Made by a program: the position numbers and the translations under genes. DNA of 64,000 nucleotides from Pseudomonas nitroreducens NBRC 12694. Its GTDB lineage: Bacteria > Pseudomonadota > Gammaproteobacteria > Pseudomonadales > Pseudomonadaceae. Location: assembly GCF_002091755.1 (NCBI RefSeq), contig NZ_BDAI01000002.1:372001-436000 (forward strand), read 5' to 3'. This document shows, piece by piece, positions 25,702-35,914 of this stretch (positions are counted from its first letter, which is position 1; every line of letters starts with the position of its first letter). The notes under the pieces are model-generated. The model was not told the DNA's origin and did not search any database. It saw only the letters and a list, made by a program, of their open reading frames with translations.

Positions 25702-26114
25702 GGTCCGGGCTCCGTGTGGAGGGCGCCAGGGCGGGGCAGGACGAGGCGATAGCTTCCCGGCCCGGCAATCGCCAGACCGGCGAAAAGAATCAGCATCCAC
25801 CAGGCGAACTGGCCTTCCTCCAGCGACCACTGCGGGTGCACGAACACCAGTGCCACCAGCAGCACGGCGATCACCGGCAGGCAGGCGAGGCGGGCGAACA
25901 CGCCGAGGATCAGCAGGATCGGACAGAGCACTTCGGCGAACACCGCCAGCACCAGGGTTGGCGCAGGGCCGAGGCCGAAGGGGTCTTCGATGTGCTGCAG
26001 CTCGCTTTGCCAGTGCAGCAGCTTGGGCAGCCCGTGCACCTGGAGCAGCAGCAGTGCGGCGGCAACGCGCATGAACAGCAGCGCTAGCGCGCCGGAGCGG
26101 TCGGGGGTCGGCAT
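25698..26114 (-). CDS. DoxX family membrane protein
   Basis: 138 residues, four membrane helices, with the family features RVAAALLLLQVHGLPKLLHW near the start and FAEVLCPILLILGVFARLAC in the middle. DoxX proteins are small inner-membrane subunits linked in some bacteria to thiol or redox metabolism; most have no known reaction. Its stop overlaps the GTG of the OprD gene by four bases. A terminator on the same strand (26138-26162) separates it from the isochorismatase-type gene upstream, so it probably has its own start of transcription or depends on read-through. Confidence 0.85.
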   Translation of the reverse strand: MPTPDRSGALALLFMRVAAALLLLQVHGLPKLLHWQSELQHIEDPFGLGPAPTLVLAVFAEVLCPILLILGVFARLACLPVIAVLLVALVFVHPQWSLEEGQFAWWMLILFAGLAIAGPGSYRLVLPRPGALHTEPGP

Positions 26115-26137
26115 GGTGTCGTCAATCCTGCAAATGA

Positions 26138-26162
26138 AAAAGGGGCGGCAATGCCGCCCCTA
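26138..26162 (-). terminator. Intrinsic terminator after the isochorismatase-type gene
   Basis: Read on the minus strand, AGGGGCGGC, a short ATT loop and GCCGCCCC form a GC-rich stem followed by TTTTTCATTT. It lies 15 bases after the stop of the gene ending at 26177. Confidence 0.85.
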
Positions 26163-26176
26163 TCCGGTGCCTGGGC

Positions 26177-26833
26177 TCAGTGGCCTTCGCTGGCGTTGAA
26201 CATGGTCTTGGCGTAGATCAGGCCCAGGCCGTAGGCGCCGCCATGCTCGATGGAGGTCTTCACGGTGGCATCGTAGGTCTCGCCGCGGGCCCAGTCGCGT
26301 TGCAGCTCCAGCAGGTACTGCAGGGAGGTCATCGGGCGGGCACCCAGCTGGATCATTCGTTGCAGGGCCATTTCGTGGGCCTCGGTGGAGACGTCGCCAC
26401 AGGCGTCGGCGATGACGTAGACCTCGAAGCCCTGGTCAATGGCCGACAGGGCCGGGCCGACGATGCACACGGAGGTCCAGAGGCCGGCCAGGACGATCTT
26501 CTGCTTGCCGAACTTGTTCACTTCCACGGCGATGCGCGGGTCTTCCCAGGTGTTCATGCTGGTGCGGTCGATGACGTTGTGCTCGGGGAAGACCGACTTG
26601 ATCTCGTCGAAGATCGGGCCGGAGAAGCTCTTCTCGGCGACGGTGGTGAGGATGGTGGAAACGTCGAACTCCTTGGCCGCCTTGGCCACCAGGGCGGCGT
26701 TGTTGCGCAGGGTCACGGCGTCGATGGACTTGGTCGCGAAGGACATCTGCGACTGGTGGTCGATCATGATCAGGGTGTGGTCGGTGGGGTTGAGCAGGGT
26801 CTTGCCGGGAACGGCTTTGGCGATGGCGGTCAT
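26177..26833 (-). CDS. Isochorismatase-family cysteine hydrolase (YcaC-like)
   Basis: 218 residues from the ATG at 26833, with AAGGA eight bases ahead. The alpha/beta fold of isochorismatase-like hydrolases is seen, with catalytic Asp in LIMIDHQSQM, Lys in TTVAEKSF and Cys in LWTSVCIVGPA. Length, the SFATKSID segment and the C-terminal region AYGLGLIYAKTMF are close to YcaC-type enzymes, whose substrate is still uncertain although nicotinamidase- or amidase-like activity is expected. It is divergent from a GlxA-type regulator that probably controls it. Confidence 0.88.
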   Translation of the reverse strand: MTAIAKAVPGKTLLNPTDHTLIMIDHQSQMSFATKSIDAVTLRNNAALVAKAAKEFDVSTILTTVAEKSFSGPIFDEIKSVFPEHNVIDRTSMNTWEDPRIAVEVNKFGKQKIVLAGLWTSVCIVGPALSAIDQGFEVYVIADACGDVSTEAHEMALQRMIQLGARPMTSLQYLLELQRDWARGETYDATVKTSIEHGGAYGLGLIYAKTMFNASEGH

Positions 26834-27178
26834 GGCGATGGTCCTTGTGGATGGCGTGGGTGGATGAGGTTCGAGTGGTCGATGGGCCCGGACTGCCGTA
26901 GCCGGTGCCGAACCGTGGACGCATCTTTGCCGATCGGCGAAAGGCGCGGAACAGACAGCCTTGCACGGCCACTTTGCAGTTCTGCAAGGCCCGCCCGAGG
27001 GCGTTGATGGGCAGACTATGGTTCCGCCGCCCCGCCATTTATTGGACCTGTGTGCTCGGCCCACCTGGCGGAGAATGATGCAAACGTGCGATTCGCCGTC
27101 GTGGCGAATGGGTACAGTGGTTTTTTCCATACCGGGGCACGCGAGACCGCCAAGCCCCGCTTGCGTGCGAGTAGAAGA
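26834..27178. promoter_or_regulatory. Divergent control region between the isochorismatase-type and GlxA-type genes
   Basis: 345 bases without a gene. Two perfect palindromes are seen: TTGCAG-TT-CTGCAA (26974-26987) and ATTCGCC-GTCGT-GGCGAAT (27091-27109). The second lies 70 bases before the regulator start, the first about 140 bases before the hydrolase start. Either could bind the regulator or, for the first, a small-RNA-size hairpin could form. No other feature was found here. Confidence 0.45.
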
Positions 27179-28135
27179 ATGAAAACAGTGGCCATGGTGC
27201 TGTACGACGATGTGCTGGCGCTGGATGTAACGGGGCCGATGGAGGTGTTCTCCATGGCGAACCGCTACCTGCCGCCGGAGCAGCACTACCGGTTGCTGAC
27301 GGTGGCGGCGAAGCCCGAGGCCGTGCGCGCCTCCAGCGGCCTGAAGATGAGCGCGGACCTGCCGCTGGAAGCACTGCTGGCGGGCGTCGACCTGCTGCTG
27401 GTGCCCGGCGGGCCGGGCGCCTACAACGGCCGCAACGAGGCGCTCACTGCCGGGCTGCCGGCAGCGGCGCGCGCGGCGAAACGCTATGGCGCGGTGTGCA
27501 CCGGAGCCTTCCTGCTCGGCGCGGCCGGGTTGCTTGACGGCTACCGTTGCACCACCCACTGGAATTACCTGGAGCGCCTGGCACAGCTGTACCCGCGCAC
27601 CCAGGTGCAGGCCGAGCGTATCTACGTCATCGACCGCAACCTGATCACTTCCGGCGGGGTCACCGCCGGCATCGACATGGCGCTGGCCGTCGTCGCCGAG
27701 GACCACGGCAAGGACATCGCGCTGGAAGTCGCCAAGGTGCTGCTGGTGGTGCTCAAGCGCCAGGGCGGGCAGACGCCGTTCGGCCCGCTGCTGGTGTCGG
27801 TGGTGCGCGACGGCTCGGTGATCGCCCGCGCACAGGCCTTCGTGGTGGACCACATCGACGAGCCGCTGACGGTGAATCGCCTGGCCGAACAGGTGGCCAT
27901 GAGCCCGCGCAACTTCGCCCGTGCCTTCCAGCGCGAGACCAGCATGACGCCCATGCAGTACGTACAGAGCGCGCGCATCGACCACGCGCGCAAGCTGCTG
28001 GAAAGCAGCGACCTGCCACTCAAGCAGGTGGCTTGTCGCAGCGGCTTCGGCAGCCCCCGGCACATGCGCACGGTATTCGGCGAACGCATCGGCATGACGC
28101 CGAGCCAGTACCGCGAGCAGTTCGGCTTCGCCTGA
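27179..28135 (+). CDS. GlxA-family transcriptional regulator (DJ-1/PfpI domain plus AraC domain)
   Basis: 318 residues from the ATG at 27179. The first 190 residues form a class I glutamine-amidotransferase-like DJ-1/PfpI domain with the nucleophile-elbow equivalent YGAVCTGAFLLGAAGLL and the LLLVPGGPGA strand. The last 100 residues carry the AraC double helix-turn-helix (LTVNRLAEQVAMSPRNFARAFQ and LPLKQVACRSGFGSPRHMRTVF). In this family the first domain senses a small amine or amide and has no proven enzyme activity. It is divergent from the isochorismatase-type gene, its likely target. Confidence 0.9.
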   Translation: MKTVAMVLYDDVLALDVTGPMEVFSMANRYLPPEQHYRLLTVAAKPEAVRASSGLKMSADLPLEALLAGVDLLLVPGGPGAYNGRNEALTAGLPAAARAAKRYGAVCTGAFLLGAAGLLDGYRCTTHWNYLERLAQLYPRTQVQAERIYVIDRNLITSGGVTAGIDMALAVVAEDHGKDIALEVAKVLLVVLKRQGGQTPFGPLLVSVVRDGSVIARAQAFVVDHIDEPLTVNRLAEQVAMSPRNFARAFQRETSMTPMQYVQSARIDHARKLLESSDLPLKQVACRSGFGSPRHMRTVFGERIGMTPSQYREQFGFA

Positions 28136-28338
28136 TGGTAGTGCGCCGCGTTTCATGCCGGTTGACCGTCCGGCGCACCCTAGTTGGCCGAATCCTTCCC
28201 CCTGCGGGAATTGCGCTGTCACACGAGGACGGGAAAATACCCTGACCACCAATCAGGGGCGCGTCACCTCGGTTCTGACCAGATCGCCTGGAGGCCTTGT
28301 TGTAGAGCGATCCGTCGGACTAAAGACGTGAGCAGGAA

Positions 28339-29718
28339 ATGAGCGAAAGCACGGAAAACCGCACCGAGACCATCCTGCAGTTCGGTCGCTTCCAGTTTCA
28401 TCCCTACAAGCGCCAGCTGCTGCAGGGGGACCGCCCGGTGCGCATCGGCAGCCGGGCACTGGACATTCTCCAGGTGCTGATCCGCCAGCCCGGCGAGATC
28501 ATCGGCAAGGATACGATCATCGCCCAGGTGTGGGGCAACACCGTGGTCGAAGAGATCAACCTGCGCGTACACATCGCCGCCCTGCGTCGCGCCCTCGGCG
28601 AAGGCCGCACCGGCGAACGCTACATCGCCAACGTGCCGCTGCGTGGTTATGGCTTCGTCGGTGTGGTGGAAACCGTCACCGCCCCGGTACAGGCTGTCGC
28701 ACTGCCTTGCGAGGTGCGCGCCAGCAACCTGCCGGTGCTGCTGATGGGCCTGGTCGGCCGCCAGGCGCTGCTGGAACGGGTGGTGAGGCAGCTGCCCGCG
28801 ACGCGCCTGCTGACCCTGGTCGGCCCTGGGGGCATGGGCAAGACTTCCCTGGCGATCCACTGCGCCGAGTCGCTGCACAAGCATTTCAGCCAGGTGCGCT
28901 TCCTCGATCTGTCCATCGACCCGGATGGCATCTCCCTCAGCCAGAACCTCGCCGTCCTCCTGCGCGAGCCGGTGCAGGAGCCGACCCTGCTGTTGCTGGA
29001 TAACTGCGAGCACCTTGCCGAGCGCTGCGCCGAGGCGGTGGAGTACCTGTTGCGCCTGCATCCGGCGCTGAGCATTCTTGCCACCAGCCGCGAGCCGTTG
29101 CGCGCGGAAGGCGAACATGTGCTGCGCCTGCCGCCGCTGGAGGTGCCCGCGCAGGACGACGCGCCCCTGGCACTGGCCATGTGCAGTTCGGCGGTTCAGC
29201 TGTTCGTGATGCGTGCGCGGGAAGTCTGCGACCGCTTCGAACTCAAGCCGGGCCAGGTGCGCGCGATCATCGATATCTGCCGGCGCCTGGACGGCATTCC
29301 CCTGGCCATCGAGATGGCGGCGCGGCAGGTGGGCATCCTCGGTCTCACCGGGCTGCCGGCCCTGCTGGATACGCCCATGCAACTGCTGATGCCCGGCCGC
29401 CGTACCGCGCCGGCGCGGCAGCAGAGCCTGCGGGCGACCTATGACTGGAGCTACGGGTTGCTGGATGTTGCCGAGCAACGCTGCCTTCGCCTGCTCGCGC
29501 AACTGGACGAGGACTTCACGCTCGACGCGGCCGTGGCCTCGCTCGATGGCAATTCCCTGTGCCGCGAATGTGCATTCGCGGCGGTGCGCCAACTGGCGGA
29601 CAAGTCGCTGCTGTGGGTGGAGCAGGGCGAGTGCGAGGTACGCTACCGGTTGCCCCACACGGCGCGGGCGTATATGCGGCAGGTCGATGTAGCCGAATTG
29701 GCTATCAGCGCCGCTTAA
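28339..29718 (+). CDS. Winged-helix (OmpR/CadC-type) regulator with NB-ARC/STAND-like ATPase domain
   Basis: 459 residues. Residues 12-108 form an OmpR-type winged helix (VRIGSRALDILQVLIRQPGEIIGKDTI through YIANVPLRGYGFVG), as in CadC. Then comes an ATPase module with Walker A GPGGMGKTS (162-170), Walker B TLLLLDNCEH (216-225), the sensor STAND-like motif ILATSREPLRAEGEH and a helical region (DGIPLAIEMAARQ, QSLRATYDWSYGLLDVAEQ). Relatives usually continue for several hundred residues of TPR-like repeats after this point; here the protein stops soon after, so the sensor is short or missing. There is no membrane helix. It lies upstream of the monooxygenase/hydrolase/amidohydrolase genes and may control them. 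Confidence 0.85.
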   Translation: MSESTENRTETILQFGRFQFHPYKRQLLQGDRPVRIGSRALDILQVLIRQPGEIIGKDTIIAQVWGNTVVEEINLRVHIAALRRALGEGRTGERYIANVPLRGYGFVGVVETVTAPVQAVALPCEVRASNLPVLLMGLVGRQALLERVVRQLPATRLLTLVGPGGMGKTSLAIHCAESLHKHFSQVRFLDLSIDPDGISLSQNLAVLLREPVQEPTLLLLDNCEHLAERCAEAVEYLLRLHPALSILATSREPLRAEGEHVLRLPPLEVPAQDDAPLALAMCSSAVQLFVMRAREVCDRFELKPGQVRAIIDICRRLDGIPLAIEMAARQVGILGLTGLPALLDTPMQLLMPGRRTAPARQQSLRATYDWSYGLLDVAEQRCLRLLAQLDEDFTLDAAVASLDGNSLCRECAFAAVRQLADKSLLWVEQGECEVRYRLPHTARAYMRQVDVAELAISAA

Positions 29719-29914
29719 TCGCACCTTCGATTACCCAAGCGCTGGGGCGGACTCGAAAACTCTGTCACCGCAAGGTAACCCGCCCTGTCGGCGATAGCCC
29801 GTTCCGGGTTCGTCACCCTGGAAAAGCAAAAGCCCAACCCAGCACATGCGTCCAATAGGCCAGCCGCGACCGCAGCCATAGTGACCGGACCTCAACCCCG
29901 AGCCCGGAACACCC

Positions 29915-30484
29915 ATGAGCGCCGAAGCCATCGATCTGAACAGCGTGGTGACGCTGGTGGTCCACCACAAGGTGCGCTGCGAAGCCCTGCCCAGCTATGA
30001 AGCCTGGCTGCGCCGCACCGTTGCCGCTGCGCGCCAGCAGCCCGGCCACCTGGGCGTGAACGTGATCCGCCCCGACGGCGAAGGCGCGATGTTCACCACC
30101 GTGGTGCGTTTCGCCCGGGCCGGCCAGCTGCAAGCCTGGATCGATTCCCGCGAGCGTGCCGAGCTGGTCGCCGAGGTCCTGCCGCTGCTGGAGGAGGGTG
30201 ACCACCCGCTGATCCACAACGACGCCGAATTCTGGTTCACCCCCGAGCACGGCAACGTTCGCCAGCCACCGAAATGGAAGCAGGCGCTGCTCACCTACCT
30301 GGTGATCAGCCCGCTGACCATGGTCATTCCGCCGCTCTGGGGGCCCGCGTTCGAGCGCTTCCCTGTGCTGGCCGGCGTGGTGCCGAGCAACCTGCTGGTA
30401 ACCCTGTGCATCGTCCTCCCGGTGGTCTACCTGATCATGCCCTGGGTGACCCGGCATTGCGCCGGCTGGCTCAACGCCGACTGA
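29915..30484 (+). CDS. Antibiotic biosynthesis monooxygenase-domain protein with C-terminal membrane helices
   Basis: 189 residues. The first 100 form an ABM ferredoxin-like domain (VTLVVHHKVRCEALPSYEAWL, QQPGHLGVNVIRP, VVRFARAGQLQAWIDS). The last 70 hold two membrane helices (ALLTYLVISPLTMVIPPLW and LLVTLCIVLPVVYLIMPWV) ending in WVTRHCAGWL. This ABM-plus-two-helix layout is shared by a group of uncharacterised proteins. ABM domains can act as cofactor-free monooxygenases on aromatic or quinone substrates; here activity at the membrane is likely but unproven. The next gene, an alpha/beta hydrolase, follows in the same direction after 80 bases. Confidence 0.8.
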   Translation: MSAEAIDLNSVVTLVVHHKVRCEALPSYEAWLRRTVAAARQQPGHLGVNVIRPDGEGAMFTTVVRFARAGQLQAWIDSRERAELVAEVLPLLEEGDHPLIHNDAEFWFTPEHGNVRQPPKWKQALLTYLVISPLTMVIPPLWGPAFERFPVLAGVVPSNLLVTLCIVLPVVYLIMPWVTRHCAGWLNAD

Positions 30485-30564
30485 TCTTTCCCCTGACTTT
30501 CCCCTCACGGGGCGCCCTGGCGCCCGTCCCCACATCGTCCTGCATGGCAGGCAGAGGAGTTTCC

Positions 30565-31383
30565 ATGAGCACTTTCGTCACCCGCGACGGCACCGAGATC
30601 TATTACAAGGATTGGGGCAGCGGCAAACCCGTGCTGTTCAGCCACGGCTGGCCACTGGACGGCGACATGTGGGAATACCAGATGCAGTACCTGAGCAGCC
30701 GCGGCTACCGCACCATCGCCTTCGACCGCCGCGGTTTCGGTCGCTCCAGCCAGCCGTGGGACGGCTACGACTACGACACCTTCGCCGACGACATCGCCGG
30801 CCTGATCGAGCACCTTGACCTGCGCGAGGTCACGCTGGTGGGCTTCTCCATGGGCGGCGGCGACGTCAGCCGCTACATCGGCCGCCACGGCACCTCGCGC
30901 GTCGCCGGCCTGGTGCTGCTGGGCGCGGTTACCCCGATCTTCGGCAAGGCCGCCGACTTCCCACAGGGGGTCGACGGGGCTGTATTCGACGGTATCAAGG
31001 CCGGCCTGCTGCAGGATCGCGCGCAGTTCATCGCCGACTTCGCCGCGCCGTTCTACGGCACCAACCATGGCCAGAAAGTCTCCGACGGCGTGCTCGCCCA
31101 GACGCTGAACATCGCGCTGCTGGCCTCGCTCAAGGGCACCATCGATTGCGTCGGCGCCTTCTCCGAGACCGACTTCCGTGCCGACCTGGCCAAGGTCGAC
31201 GTGCCGACCCTGGTGATCCATGGCGATGATGACCAGATCGTGCCGTTCGAGACTACCGGAAAGCTGGCTGCCGAACAGATCCAGGGTGCTGAACTGAAAG
31301 TCTACGCCGGTGCTCCCCATGGATTCGCCGTCACTCACACGCAACAACTCAACGAAGACCTGCTGGCCTTCCTGCAACGCTGA
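30565..31383 (+). CDS. Alpha/beta hydrolase (non-haem chloroperoxidase/esterase type)
   Basis: 272 residues with an AGAGGAG site ahead of the ATG. The fold markers are complete: oxyanion segment SHGWPLDGDMW, nucleophile Ser in GFSMGGG (about residue 95), acid in HGDDDQIVP and His in GAPHGFAVTH. The closest family type is the cofactor-free haloperoxidases/arylesterases such as non-haem chloroperoxidase, whose natural reaction is usually ester or peracid chemistry. It is followed after 11 bases by the amidohydrolase and preceded by the ABM gene, so the three probably form one transcript. Confidence 0.9.
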   Translation: MSTFVTRDGTEIYYKDWGSGKPVLFSHGWPLDGDMWEYQMQYLSSRGYRTIAFDRRGFGRSSQPWDGYDYDTFADDIAGLIEHLDLREVTLVGFSMGGGDVSRYIGRHGTSRVAGLVLLGAVTPIFGKAADFPQGVDGAVFDGIKAGLLQDRAQFIADFAAPFYGTNHGQKVSDGVLAQTLNIALLASLKGTIDCVGAFSETDFRADLAKVDVPTLVIHGDDDQIVPFETTGKLAAEQIQGAELKVYAGAPHGFAVTHTQQLNEDLLAFLQR

Positions 31384-31394
31384 GGGTCACGAAC

Positions 31395-33248
31395 ATGAGT
31401 AACGCAGAGCGCAATGCAGACCTGATCCTGTTCAACGGCAAGCTGCACACCGTCGACCCCGAGCGCCCGCACGCCACCGCCGTGGCCATCGCTGACGGCA
31501 AGTTTCTCGTCGTGGGCACCGACGCCCAGGCGATGGCCTATCGCGACGCCTCGACGAAACTGGTCGACCTCAATCGCCGTACCGTCATCCCCGGCCTCAA
31601 CGACTCGCACCTGCACCTGATCCGCGGCGGCCTGAACTACAACCTGGAGCTGCGCTGGGAAGGCGTGCCGTCGCTGCACGACGCCCTGGAAATGCTGCGC
31701 CTGCAGGCACAGCGCACGCCGTCGCCGCAATGGGTGAGGGTGGTCGGCGGCTGGAACGAGTTCCAGTTCGCCGAGAAGCGCATGCCGACTATCGAAGAGC
31801 TGAACCAGGCGGCGCCGGACACCCCGGTGTTCGTCCTGCACCTCTATGACCGCGCGCTGCTCAACCGCGCCGCGCTGCGTGTCGTCGGCTATACGAAGGA
31901 CACGCCGAACCCGCCCGGTGGCGAGATCGTCCGCGACAGCAACGGCGAGCCCACCGGCATGCTGATTGCCCGCCCCAACGCGATGATTCTCTACGCGACC
32001 CTGGCCAAGGGGCCGAAGCTGCCGCTGGAGTACCAGGTCAACTCGACCCGCCAGTTCATGCGCGAGCTGAACCGCCTGGGCCTGACCAGCGTGATCGATG
32101 CCGGCGGCGGCTTCCAGAACTACCCGGACGACTACCAGGTGATCCAGCAGCTGGCCGACGCCGACCAGCTCACCGTACGCATCGCCTACAACCTGTTCAC
32201 CCAGAAGCCCAAGGAAGAGCTGGCGGACTTCCGGAACTGGACCTCCAGCGTGACCTACGGCCAGGGCACCGACTTCCTGCGCCATAACGGTGCGGGCGAG
32301 ATGCTGGTGTTCTCGGCGGCCGACTTCGAGGACTTCCTCGAACCGCGTCCGGACCTGCCCGGCACCATGGAAGCCGAGCTGGAACCGGTGGTGCGCCACC
32401 TGGTGGAGCAACGCTGGCCGTTCCGCCTGCATGCCACCTACGACGAGTCCATTTCGCGCATGCTCGACGTGTTCGAGAAGGTCGATCGCGATATCCCGTT
32501 CAATGGCCTGCCGTGGTTCTTCGACCATGCCGAGACCATCACGCCGAAGAACATCGAGCGGGTGAGGGTGCTGGGTGGCGGCATCGCCATCCAGGACCGC
32601 ATGGCCTTCCAGGGCGAGTATTTCGTCGACCGTTATGGCAGGCAGGCCGCCGAGGCCACGCCGCCGATCAAGCGCATGCTCGCCGAAGGCGTTCCCGTCG
32701 GCGCCGGCACCGACGCTACCCGTGTCTCCAGCTACAACCCCTGGACCTCGCTGTACTGGATGGTCAGCGGCAAGACCGTGGGCGGTCTGAGCCTGTACCC
32801 GGAAGGGCTGTCGCGCGAAGTGGCGATCCAGCTGTTCACCCACGGCAGCGCCTGGTTCTCCAGCGAGCAGGGCAAGAAGGGCATGCTCAAGGCTGGCCAG
32901 CTGGCTGACCTGGCGGTGCTGTCGGAGGACTTCTTCAGCGTCGAGGAAGAGGCGATCAAGACCATCGAGTCCGTGCTCACCGTCGTCGGCGGCAAGATCG
33001 TCCATGGCGACCGCGAGTTCGACAAGCTGGCTCCGCCGAGCATCCCGGTGGTGCCGGAGTGGTCCCCGGTGGCCATGGTCCCTGGCCACTGGCGCCCGCA
33101 GGCCCCGTTGCAGCAGGCCGTGCACCAGTGCGTCGGTTCCTGCGGCGTGCATGGGCACAGCCATGAGCGTGCGCGCACGAAAGACGTGCCGGTGAGCGAC
33201 TTCGCCGGCTTCTGGGGCGCGTTCGGCTGTTCCTGCTTCGCATTCTGA
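31395..33248 (+). CDS. Amidohydrolase (YtcJ-like) with Cys/His-rich C-terminal tail
   Basis: 617 residues. The N-terminal composite beta domain (ADLILFNGKLHTVDP) leads to the metal-binding HLH of NDSHLHLIRGG (His-72, His-74). Later ligand-bearing blocks are FRLHATYDE, WFFDHAETITP and VGAGTDATRVSSYNP. These mark the YtcJ/ExoP-type metal-dependent hydrolases, which act on amide bonds of unknown substrates. The normal domain ends near residue 540. The extra 70 residues hold VHQCVGSCGVHGHSHER and a terminal GCSCF, a pattern that could bind metal. A hairpin follows at 33260-33279. Confidence 0.86.
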   Translation: MSNAERNADLILFNGKLHTVDPERPHATAVAIADGKFLVVGTDAQAMAYRDASTKLVDLNRRTVIPGLNDSHLHLIRGGLNYNLELRWEGVPSLHDALEMLRLQAQRTPSPQWVRVVGGWNEFQFAEKRMPTIEELNQAAPDTPVFVLHLYDRALLNRAALRVVGYTKDTPNPPGGEIVRDSNGEPTGMLIARPNAMILYATLAKGPKLPLEYQVNSTRQFMRELNRLGLTSVIDAGGGFQNYPDDYQVIQQLADADQLTVRIAYNLFTQKPKEELADFRNWTSSVTYGQGTDFLRHNGAGEMLVFSAADFEDFLEPRPDLPGTMEAELEPVVRHLVEQRWPFRLHATYDESISRMLDVFEKVDRDIPFNGLPWFFDHAETITPKNIERVRVLGGGIAIQDRMAFQGEYFVDRYGRQAAEATPPIKRMLAEGVPVGAGTDATRVSSYNPWTSLYWMVSGKTVGGLSLYPEGLSREVAIQLFTHGSAWFSSEQGKKGMLKAGQLADLAVLSEDFFSVEEEAIKTIESVLTVVGGKIVHGDREFDKLAPPSIPVVPEWSPVAMVPGHWRPQAPLQQAVHQCVGSCGVHGHSHERARTKDVPVSDFAGFWGAFGCSCFAF

Positions 33249-33259
33249 CGGTGTGAGAG

Positions 33260-33279
33260 TCCGGCCCGCGAGGGCCGGA
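33260..33279 (+). terminator. Hairpin after the amidohydrolase gene
   Basis: CCGGCCC (33261-33267), GCGA loop, GGGCCGG (33272-33278), with an extra T-A pair, 12 bases past the stop. The following TTGTAATCGTT is only moderately T-rich, so termination is likely but not certain. Confidence 0.55.
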
Positions 33280-33312
33280 TTGTAATCGTTCATCCAATGG
33301 GCGAGGTTCTTT

Positions 33313-33391
33313 GTAGGAGCGAGCTTGCTCGCGAATCGCCCTGGAGCGTCACGCCTACGTGAAGCGGGTTCGCGAGCAAGCTCGCTCCTGC
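33313..33391. repeat. REPIN: inverted pair of REP sequences
   Basis: The same GTAGGAGCGAGCTTGCTCGC arm as at 14261, with the reverse complement ending at 33391 (last bases CTCCTGC, one change). About 33 unique bases separate the arms. It fills part of the 328-base space between the amidohydrolase gene and katG. Confidence 0.85.
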
Positions 33392-33576
33392 ACCATCGAT
33401 GACAACTGCGTCCGTTAACGTCTCCCGCGATGAGGCCTTTGGCCACCCTTCATCGATAGCCTTTTACCGCTTCAGCCAATCGAAAACTGCAATAGCAGCC
33501 CGCCCCGTTTGATCTATCTTCTGATGGGTTGTGCGAATACAAGGCGCCAACGATAGGCGCCCCCAAGGAGCCTGCA

Positions 33577-35769
<2,193 letters not shown>

Positions 35770-35785
35770 TCGGGCAGCAACGAGC

Positions 35786-35831
35786 ACAAGGCCCGCGGAC
35801 GAGCGATCGTTCGCGGGCCTTGTCGTTGTTG
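35786..35831 (+). terminator. Terminator after katG
   Basis: ACAAGGCCCGCG (35786-35797) and CGCGGGCCTTGT (35812-35823) form a perfect 12-bp stem around a 14-base loop, 17 bases past the stop. The downstream CGTTGTTG is weakly T-rich. Confidence 0.75.
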
Positions 35832-35914
35832 CGGGTGCCGGCCGTCGCAAGAGTTTCACAGGCCGGCGGCAGACTGGGCCGCTAATCCGTTACCCAGCCA
35901 ATGGGGGTTCGCAC

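Noticed and set aside
28141..28178. Terminator after the GlxA-type gene
   Set aside because: GTGCGCCG and CGGCGCAC are inverted copies, but the 22-base loop and lack of T residues make it weak.
26834..28252. N-terminal extension of the isochorismatase-type gene up to 28252
   Set aside because: The extension is the antisense of the GlxA-type regulator gene; the family start is at 26833 with a ribosome site.
33456..33517. ATAG and CTAT half-sites upstream of katG as an OxyR site
   Set aside because: The half-sites are present but their spacing (36 and 22 bases) does not fit the ATAG-N7-CTAT pattern.
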